This document shows, one piece after another, positions 6,356 through 11,562 of a stretch of DNA of 11,562 nucleotides. This stretch comes from Thermodesulfovibrio sp. (GTDB lineage: Bacteria; Nitrospirota; Thermodesulfovibrionia; Thermodesulfovibrionales; Thermodesulfovibrionaceae). The translations under genes were made by a program, and so were the position numbers. The notes beneath the pieces were generated by a model. It was not told where the DNA came from and ran no database searches. It saw only the letters and a program-made list of their open reading frames with translations. The DNA lies in NCBI GenBank assembly GCA_026415595.1, contig JAOAGU010000030.1, forward strand, positions 251 to 11,812, read 5' to 3'. Each line of letters opens with the position of its first letter. Position 1 is the stretch's first letter.

Positions 6356-7219
6356 ATGTTAATTGAATTAATACTTAACGGATTAATTATAGGATGCATA
6401 TATGCCTTAATTGCTGTAGGCTTAACTTTAATCTTTGGAGTTATGCGAATTATAAATATGTGTCATGGCGATCTGGTTATGTTGGGCATGTATGCATCCA
6501 TAATTCTTTATGAAAAATATTCAATTTTGCCTTATTTTTCTGCAATATTACTTCAACCCTTTTTTCTCTTGCTGGGAGCTTTAATTTATAAGTTGATTGA
6601 TCATATTCCTTTAAAACAAAGAGAGATGAATTCTCTAATTTTAACTCTTGGCGTGTCTTTTGTTATCTCAACCTCTGTAATGTTAATATTTTCAGCAGAT
6701 TATAGAACTGTGACATTACCTTTTTCTCAAGAAGTATTACAGTTAGGTGTTATTCGTATAGGTTATCCATATGTTATTTCATCTGCCTTCTCAATTGTTA
6801 TAATTGTACTTTTTTATTATTTGATTATGCGAACAAAAATTGGTAGAGCAATCAGAGCAGTGGCATCTGATCCTGAAACAGCATCTACATTAGGAATAGA
6901 TATCAAAAAAATTTCTTTTCTTACATACTCCATCGGAGTCTCTCTTGCTTCTATAGCAGGCTGCATAATATCTCCAATTCTTTATGCCTATCCCTTTGTA
7001 GGTGGAATTTTTATAATAAAGGCCTTTGTAATAGTTGTCCTGGGGGGAATGGGTTCAATCCATGGCGCTTTTTTAGGTGCTCTTCTCTTAGGAGTTGGTG
7101 AATCATTGATTATTCCATACTTTGAACACAGTATGAAAGATTTATTTGCCTTTATATTATTTATTTTGTTCCTTCTATTTAAGCCTACAGGAATATTTGG
7201 AGGTAAAAGCAGGGTTTAA
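6356..7219 (+). CDS. livH: ABC transporter permease LivH
   Basis: A 287-residue inner-membrane permease with about eight hydrophobic segments. The N-terminus LNGLIIGCIYALIAVGLTLIFG is standard for LivH, followed by the signature NMCHGDLVMLG (34-44; usually N-x-AHG, here Cys for Ala). The cytoplasmic coupling segment GRAIRAVASDPETASTLGID (163-182), the equivalent of the EAA loop, contacts the ATPase subunits. A glycine-rich VLGGMGSIHGAFLGA segment near the C-terminus is also typical. It pairs with LivM to form the channel. The ATG is 1 nt after the livK stop with no strong ribosome site of its own, so coupling to livK translation is likely. Length is normal for the family. Confidence 0.93.
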   Translation: MLIELILNGLIIGCIYALIAVGLTLIFGVMRIINMCHGDLVMLGMYASIILYEKYSILPYFSAILLQPFFLLLGALIYKLIDHIPLKQREMNSLILTLGVSFVISTSVMLIFSADYRTVTLPFSQEVLQLGVIRIGYPYVISSAFSIVIIVLFYYLIMRTKIGRAIRAVASDPETASTLGIDIKKISFLTYSIGVSLASIAGCIISPILYAYPFVGGIFIIKAFVIVVLGGMGSIHGAFLGALLLGVGESLIIPYFEHSMKDLFAFILFILFLLFKPTGIFGGKSRV

Positions 7220-7222
7220 GAT

Positions 7223-8182
7223 ATGGATATTAGAAAGAAAATAGTTATTGTTTCAATTATATACCTATGTGTTTTATTATTACCATTTTTTATTAATATG
7301 CAAGAACATAAATATCTAATGGATATTTTTCTTCATCTTAATCTTGCACTTACACTGGCAAATTCATGGAACATTCTCGGAGGATTTGCAGGGCAGGTAT
7401 CCTTTGGACACGCAGGATTTGTAGGTATAGGTGCATATACTGTAGCTTTACTTGTCCATTATCTGAAGCTTTCTTGCTGGACGGCGCTTTTATTTTCTGG
7501 ATTTTTTTCTTGTTGTATCGCACTCTTTTTAGGATTGCTTACTCTTAAATTAAGAGGTCCCTATTTTGCTCTTGCTACGCTTGCTACAGCAGAGATAGCT
7601 AAAATCATAGTTGTGGGAGCAAGAAGCTTTACGATGGGAACTCAGGGAGTGGCTGTAGAAAAAACTCCTCTATTAGGCTCAGAAAACTATCTTGTTTTTC
7701 TGTTCCTTTTTGCTTTAATGCTTTCATTTATTAGTATTATATCATCTTTATTGATAAGATACTCTAAGACAGGATACTTTTTTATAGCTATAAGAGAGAG
7801 TGAAAATGCTACTATGGCTGCAGGGATAAATGTTTTCAAATACAAAGTAATTGCTTTACTTATTAGTGGTTATCTCGCAGGAGCGTATGGAGGAATTTTA
7901 GCAATACACACAGGTTTTGTAGATCCTGAAAGCGCCTTTGACATATCAAGAACCGTGGAGCCAATATTCATATCCTATATTGGAGGTGTAGGAACTGTGA
8001 TTGGTCCTATAATTGGGTCTTTACTTTTGGTTCCTATTGGTGAGGTTTTAAGAACAGAATTTACCACTGCTCACTTATTATTCTACGGAATTATGTTAAT
8101 ACTCTTTGCAACCTTTTTCCCAAAAGGATTGGCAGGTTTAATAAAATTAGGAGCAAGGAAGAATGTTGCTAAGAATAAATAA
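7223..8182 (+). CDS. livM: ABC transporter permease LivM
   Basis: A 319-residue inner-membrane permease, the partner of LivH. After an N-terminal hydrophobic helix it has the LivM signature NILGGFAGQVSFGHAGFVG (50-68) and the coupling segment GYFFIAIRESENATMAAGI (184-202), which docks onto the LivG/LivF ATPases. SYIGGVGTVIGPIIGS near residue 250-265 is the conserved late transmembrane segment. The gene starts 3 nt after livH stops; GGAGG at 7199-7203 and AGGG at 7211-7214 are possible ribosome sites. Its 3' end overlaps livG by 20 nt. It is slightly shorter than E. coli LivM, which has extra N-terminal helices, but matches the common form. Confidence 0.93.
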   Translation: MDIRKKIVIVSIIYLCVLLLPFFINMQEHKYLMDIFLHLNLALTLANSWNILGGFAGQVSFGHAGFVGIGAYTVALLVHYLKLSCWTALLFSGFFSCCIALFLGLLTLKLRGPYFALATLATAEIAKIIVVGARSFTMGTQGVAVEKTPLLGSENYLVFLFLFALMLSFISIISSLLIRYSKTGYFFIAIRESENATMAAGINVFKYKVIALLISGYLAGAYGGILAIHTGFVDPESAFDISRTVEPIFISYIGGVGTVIGPIIGSLLLVPIGEVLRTEFTTAHLLFYGIMLILFATFFPKGLAGLIKLGARKNVAKNK

Positions 8183-8876
8183 TCTGACAAAGAGGTTTGG
8201 AGGAGTAGTTGCATTAGACAATTTAGATTTAGAGGTTAAAGAGGGAATTATATTTGCCATTATAGGACCAAATGGAGCTGGGAAGACCACTTTAATTAAT
8301 TTGGTTTCAGGTTTTGATAAACCAAATTCTGGGAAAGTGATATTCAACAATAAAGATATAACAAATTTATCTATACAGGGAAGAGTAGAGATGGGTTTAG
8401 TAAGAACTTTCCAAATTCCTCAAATATTTCCTTCTCTCACAGTAGAGGAAAATATAAGAATTCCATTACTCACTAAATACAATAGAAAACTTGCCAGTAA
8501 AAAAAGCTTAGAAATTGCTGAAAAGTTTTTTCTTTCAGAGGATTTATATAAAAAGGCAGAGTTTCTTCCTGTTGGCAAGATGAAACTCCTTGAAATCGCA
8601 AAGGCATATGCTCTTGAGCCAAAGTTATTACTTTTAGATGAGCCTTTTGGCGGATTAAGTGCAGATAAAATTCCAGAGTTAATTAGTTTGATAAGTTCAT
8701 TAAGACAAGCAGGCATTACAATCATTTTGATAGAACATGTTATAAAAGCAGTAGCCTCATTGGCTGACGAGATATTTGTACTGAATTTCGGCAATAAACT
8801 CGCATATGGATTGCCTGAAGAGATTTTTAACAAAAAGGAAGTTATAGAAGCTTATCTTGGAGAAGATGATGCTTGA
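8163..8876 (+). CDS. livG: ABC transporter ATP-binding protein LivG
   Basis: A 237-residue cytoplasmic ATPase that powers the importer together with LivF. Walker A GPNGAGKT (35-42), Q-loop Q84 in RTFQIPQIF, Walker B LLLLDE (155-160) with catalytic E160, and H-loop H192 are all present. The signature motif is LPVGK (135-139) instead of LSGGQ or the LivG-type LSYGQ, so the serine that reaches across to the partner's ATP is proline. Pro at this place occurs in other LivG-type subunits as far as I recall, so activity is probably kept. At 237 residues it is a little shorter than the typical 250-255, mainly in the C-terminal tail. The start lies 20 nt inside livM and the end overlaps livF, implying translational coupling. 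Confidence 0.92.
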   Translation: MLLRINNLTKRFGGVVALDNLDLEVKEGIIFAIIGPNGAGKTTLINLVSGFDKPNSGKVIFNNKDITNLSIQGRVEMGLVRTFQIPQIFPSLTVEENIRIPLLTKYNRKLASKKSLEIAEKFFLSEDLYKKAEFLPVGKMKLLEIAKAYALEPKLLLLDEPFGGLSADKIPELISLISSLRQAGITIILIEHVIKAVASLADEIFVLNFGNKLAYGLPEEIFNKKEVIEAYLGEDDA

Positions 8877-9573
8877 GATTAAAAATTTAGAAGCAGGATA
8901 TAAAAGCATTGTTGTATTATGGGATATAAATCTACATGTTAACAAGGGTGAGATCGTATCTATAGTAGGGCCAAATGGAGCTGGAAAAACATCTCTAATA
9001 AAATCAATTTTAGGTTTTTTAGATATAAAAAGGGGTGAGATAAAATTTGAGAAAAATTTACTCAACAATTTAAACCCCAACAAAATTGTCTCAAGAGGAA
9101 TTTCTTGTGTTGTAGAGGGTAGAAAAATTTTTTCAGATTTAACTGTGGAAGACAATTTACTGTTAGGTGCATACAATTTAAAAGGAGCAGAAGTTAGAAA
9201 TAGAATAGATTTCGTTTTTGAGTTATTCCCTATCCTTAAAGAGAGGAGAAAGCAAATGTCAGGAACACTCTCTGGTGGAGAGCAACAAATACTTGCCATT
9301 GGGAGAGCTTTGATGAGCAAACCAAAGCTTTTAATATTAGATGAACCGTCATTGGGACTGTCTCCTAAAATTGTTTCTCTAATTTACAGGACAGTAAAAC
9401 AATTAAATGAACTTGGTATAACAATACTGCTTGTAGAGCAACAGATAACAAGAGCTTTAAAGCTTTCCCACAGAGGTTACATCCTCGAGACTGGAAGAAT
9501 CGTAAAAGAAGGACAAGGCATAGAATTACTCAAAGACGAGCAGGTTATAGGAACTTATCTTGGACTTGTCTAA
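8869..9573 (+). CDS. livF: ABC transporter ATP-binding protein LivF
   Basis: A 234-residue cytoplasmic ATPase, partner of LivG. Walker A GPNGAGKT (34-41), VVEGRKIF (81-88, where LivF proteins normally have Glu in place of the Q-loop Gln), a canonical signature LSGGE (134-138), Walker B LLILDE (154-159), and VEQQ (189-192) with Gln for the H-loop His, as usual in LivF. The start is placed at ATG 8869: GGAG (8859-8862) stands 6 nt upstream and MLEIKNLEAGY is the normal family N-terminus. ATG 8866 is possible; an upstream TTG at 8857 is unlikely. It overlaps livG by 8 nt. Because LivG has a degenerate signature and LivF a canonical one, the two ATP sites of the heterodimer may not be equivalent. 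Confidence 0.93.
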   Translation: MLEIKNLEAGYKSIVVLWDINLHVNKGEIVSIVGPNGAGKTSLIKSILGFLDIKRGEIKFEKNLLNNLNPNKIVSRGISCVVEGRKIFSDLTVEDNLLLGAYNLKGAEVRNRIDFVFELFPILKERRKQMSGTLSGGEQQILAIGRALMSKPKLLILDEPSLGLSPKIVSLIYRTVKQLNELGITILLVEQQITRALKLSHRGYILETGRIVKEGQGIELLKDEQVIGTYLGLV

Positions 9574-9612
9574 TCTTAGTTTTCAAAATATTGAGACCAT
9601 GGAGGAGTTCTA

Positions 9613-11346
9613 ATGCAGGGCTTTTTCCGTAGGATACTCATAGTTGATTTAAATAGACAAAAATGGTATTACGAGAGTTTAAATGAATCTATTTTAGAAA
9701 AGACAATGGGAGGAAAGGGTTTAGGAGTTTATCTTTTAAACAATTTTCAACCACCAGGGATATCTCCTTTATCATCAAAAAATCCTTTAATATTTTGTTT
9801 AGGACCTACCACAGACACTTCAGTATATGGCTCTTCAAGATATGGTGTTTATACGAAGTCTCCTCTTACTAATTATTTCTGCGAGAGTTATTCTGGGGGT
9901 AAGGCTCCTGAAAGGATGAGCAAAACAGGGATAGATGCGCTAGTAATACTGGGTAAATCAAAATCCTTAAAATACCTTCTTATTAAAGAAGAAAGAGTAG
10001 AATTTATTGAGGCAGAGATATTAAAAGGAAAAGATTGTCACTCTACTGAAATAGAATTAAAAAGAATTTACGGTGACAGAGCAGGAATTCTATGTATCGG
10101 TCCTGCAGGAGAGAATAAAATTCCCTTTTCAATTATCAGTAATGACCTTTGGAGATGTGCTGGAAGAGCAGGTGCTGGAGCAGTTATGGGAGCAAAAAAC
10201 TTAAAAGCAATTGTTTTTCTTGGTGGCAGAAACAGACAAGTGGCATATGAAAAAGAGTTGAAAGAGTTTTCTATAAATATTCTTAAAGAAAAGGCAAACT
10301 CTCCTACAGCTTGTGCGTACAGAGAGTTAGGAACACCCATGATGGTTGATATAGTAAATTCTGTTAAGGCTTTTCCAACAAAATATTGGCGTTATGGTTA
10401 TTTCCAAGATCATGACAAAATCAATGCCTCTGCCATGCAAAAATATATGAAAGTTAAGCAAACTGCCTGTGCAAGATGTTTTATGGCATGCGGTAAATTA
10501 TCAGAGGTTTTAGAAGGAAGACATAGAGGACTTAAGGTTGAAGGTCCAGAATATGAAACAATTTATGCCTTTGGTGGATTATGTATGATTAATGATATTA
10601 CAGAAATAGCATACTTAAATGATTTATGCGATAAACTTGGTATTGACACAATAACTACAGGGAATTTATGCGCCTTTGCCATGGAATTATATGAAATAGG
10701 GCGAATAAAAGAGAACATTTCCTATGGAGATCCGGATATCACAGCAGGGCTAATTAATGATATTGTCAATAAAAAAGGCTTGGGGAGAATACTTTCAAAG
10801 GGAATTAAAAAAGCATCCGAAATTCTTAATATGCAGGACATTGCAATACATGTAAAGGGATTGGAGCCTGCTGGCTATGACCCGAGATACTTTAAAGGTA
10901 TGGGAATATCTTATGCTGTCTCAGACAGAGGAGCATGTCATCTTAGAACAACATTCTATAAAGCTGAGCTTTCAGGCATTAGTAAACCAAATGATTTAGA
11001 TGATAAAATAGAAAAACTAATTGACTTTGAGGACAGACTCACCCTAATGGATTCTCTAATTCTGTGTAGATTTTTTAGAGATTTTTATCTATGGGAAGAG
11101 ATGGCAGAGATTATAAGATTAACAACTTCGTTTTCCTATAAAGAAGAAGAGCTTAAGAGAATCGCGAAAGATATTACAGATACAGCAAGAAATTATAATA
11201 TCAGGGAAGGACTTACACCTGAAGAAGACAACCTCCCTCAAAGATTTCATATTGAACCTTTACCTGAAACAGAAGAGGTTTTTAACAAGAGAGATTTTAA
11301 AAAACTTTTAAGACAATATTACAAATTTAAGCAATGGAAAGTTTAG
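9613..11346 (+). CDS. Tungsten/molybdopterin aldehyde:ferredoxin oxidoreductase
   Basis: A 577-residue member of the AOR family, which oxidises aldehydes to carboxylic acids with ferredoxin using a bis-pterin tungsten site and one [4Fe-4S] cluster in the cytoplasm. The N-terminal domain has GGKGLGVYLL (33-42) and the GRAGAGAVMGAKNLKA run (184-199). Cluster ligands are C286, C289 and C293 (C-x2-C-x3-C) plus C485, the same arrangement as Pyrococcus furiosus AOR. GPEYET (311-316), EPAGYDPR (418-425) and DRGACHL (438-444) are active-site motifs. Length is normal, a little under the archaeal 605. It follows livF by 39 nt with no terminator and has a strong ribosome site GGAGGAG (9601-9607), so it is probably the last gene of the liv operon. 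That suggests it acts on an aldehyde derived from the imported compound; the substrate is unknown. The metal (W versus Mo) is inferred from the family. Confidence 0.93.
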   Translation: MQGFFRRILIVDLNRQKWYYESLNESILEKTMGGKGLGVYLLNNFQPPGISPLSSKNPLIFCLGPTTDTSVYGSSRYGVYTKSPLTNYFCESYSGGKAPERMSKTGIDALVILGKSKSLKYLLIKEERVEFIEAEILKGKDCHSTEIELKRIYGDRAGILCIGPAGENKIPFSIISNDLWRCAGRAGAGAVMGAKNLKAIVFLGGRNRQVAYEKELKEFSINILKEKANSPTACAYRELGTPMMVDIVNSVKAFPTKYWRYGYFQDHDKINASAMQKYMKVKQTACARCFMACGKLSEVLEGRHRGLKVEGPEYETIYAFGGLCMINDITEIAYLNDLCDKLGIDTITTGNLCAFAMELYEIGRIKENISYGDPDITAGLINDIVNKKGLGRILSKGIKKASEILNMQDIAIHVKGLEPAGYDPRYFKGMGISYAVSDRGACHLRTTFYKAELSGISKPNDLDDKIEKLIDFEDRLTLMDSLILCRFFRDFYLWEEMAEIIRLTTSFSYKEEELKRIAKDITDTARNYNIREGLTPEEDNLPQRFHIEPLPETEEVFNKRDFKKLLRQYYKFKQWKV

Positions 11347-11411
11347 TTATGACTTAATTTAAATGCTAAATATGTCAAGAATTACTTAGGGTTTCCAAAG
11401 AACATCTTAAC

Positions 11412-11446
11412 TTACAAAATTTAATAATTTTTTGTTAAAATATAAA
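11412..11446 (+). promoter_or_regulatory. Candidate promoter for the DUF177 gene
   Basis: In the AT-rich spacer after the oxidoreductase, TTACAA (11412-11417) lies 18 bp before TAAAAT (11436-11441); TATAAA (11441-11446) is an alternative -10. RNA would start around 11448-11453, inside the left arm of the hairpin that follows. The -35 is weak and base composition makes chance matches likely. The rest of 11347-11411 shows nothing recognisable. Confidence 0.3.
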
Positions 11447-11477
11447 ATCTCCCGAGTATCGGGAGAATTTTATTTTT
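11444..11477 (+). terminator. Rho-independent terminator ending the liv-AOR operon
   Basis: TCTCCCGA (11448-11455) and TCGGGAGA (11459-11466) form a perfect 8-bp GC-rich stem with a 3-nt loop. Flanking AAAA/TTTT extends it with a one-base bulge, and ATTTTATTTTT (11467-11477) supplies the tail. It is about 100 nt after the oxidoreductase stop and only 12 nt before the next ATG, so it could also act as a leader hairpin or attenuator for the downstream gene. Confidence 0.75.
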
Positions 11478-11488
11478 GAGGTTTTGAG

Positions 11489-11562
11489 ATGAAAATTGAG
11501 GTCTTTGAAATACCAGAAGAGGGTTTAAATATTGAAGTTGAAGAGTCTCCAAAGTTAGAAGA
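11489..11562 (+). CDS. DUF177/YceD-family protein, N-terminal fragment
   Basis: An open frame of 24 complete codons runs off the window end. It starts at an ATG preceded by GAGG (11478-11481) with a 7-nt gap. The visible protein begins MKIEVFEIPEEGLNIEVE, which matches the N-terminal pattern of the DUF177 (YceD) family (M-K-I-x-V-x-x-I-P-E-E-G-L). In most bacteria this gene sits directly before rpmF (ribosomal protein L32) and often plsX and fatty-acid genes; YceD has been linked to 23S rRNA handling. The assignment rests on a short N-terminus and would be strengthened by rpmF appearing next. Confidence 0.6.
   Translation, partial: MKIEVFEIPEEGLNIEVEESPKLE

Noticed and set aside
8857..8868. 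Upstream TTG start for livF
   Set aside because: The GGAG ribosome site lies inside this stretch and fits ATG 8869 (or 8866); family N-termini begin at MLEI.
8757..9320. 187-residue minus-strand open frame across livG/livF
   Set aside because: Antisense to two genes with intact Walker motifs; low-complexity Ser/Phe/Leu-rich translation typical of reverse-strand shadows.
9109..9444. LivF with Glu in the Q-loop position and Gln in the H-loop position
   Set aside because: These look like missing catalytic residues but are the normal LivF pattern (VxEGR and LLVEQ).

Overview
The window is AT-rich (roughly one third G+C), densely coded DNA with almost all genes on the + strand. It looks like chromosome of an anaerobic, probably thermophilic bacterium. 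Low G+C, a tungsten-type aldehyde:ferredoxin oxidoreductase, an amino-acid-type ABC importer and a CstA/BtsT-type carbon transporter under a LytS/LytTR system fit a Thermodesulfovibrio-like (Nitrospirota) sulfate reducer. That placement is inferred from gene content and protein style, not from a marker gene.

Layout. (1) Positions 1-453, minus strand: the N-terminal three quarters of a LysE-family exporter, cut by the window edge. (2) Positions 553-3001: a LytS-type sensor kinase and a LytTR response regulator overlapping by 26 nt, closely resembling E. coli BtsS/BtsR. (3) Positions 3002-4951: an intergenic region with a LytTR-type direct repeat (21-bp period) just upstream of a good promoter, then a CstA/BtsT-family transporter and a clear terminator. 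(4) Positions 5091-11346: a promoter and a six-gene operon, livK-livH-livM-livG-livF (branched-chain/hydrophobic amino-acid-type ABC importer) followed 39 nt later by an aldehyde:ferredoxin oxidoreductase, closed by a hairpin terminator. (5) Position 11489 to the end: the first 24 codons of a DUF177/YceD-family gene.

How the parts work together. The kinase has, at the same residue numbers, three of the four residues reported for pyruvate recognition by E. coli BtsS (R72, R99, C110; S113 is Ala here). Its regulator gene is followed by a CstA/BtsT transporter whose promoter carries a LytTR-like site. The simplest reading is a compact pyruvate-sensing and pyruvate-uptake module. In E. coli the equivalent genes are unlinked, so linkage here independently supports the functional tie. 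The second operon couples import of an amino acid or related carboxylate to an oxidoreductase that turns aldehydes into acids with ferredoxin. This suggests amino-acid or 2-oxoacid catabolism, but the substrate cannot be read from sequence.

No mobile elements, CRISPR arrays, tRNAs or rRNAs were seen. No stretch over 300 bases lacks a gene. The system most worth follow-up is the kinase/regulator/operator/transporter module at 553-4951.
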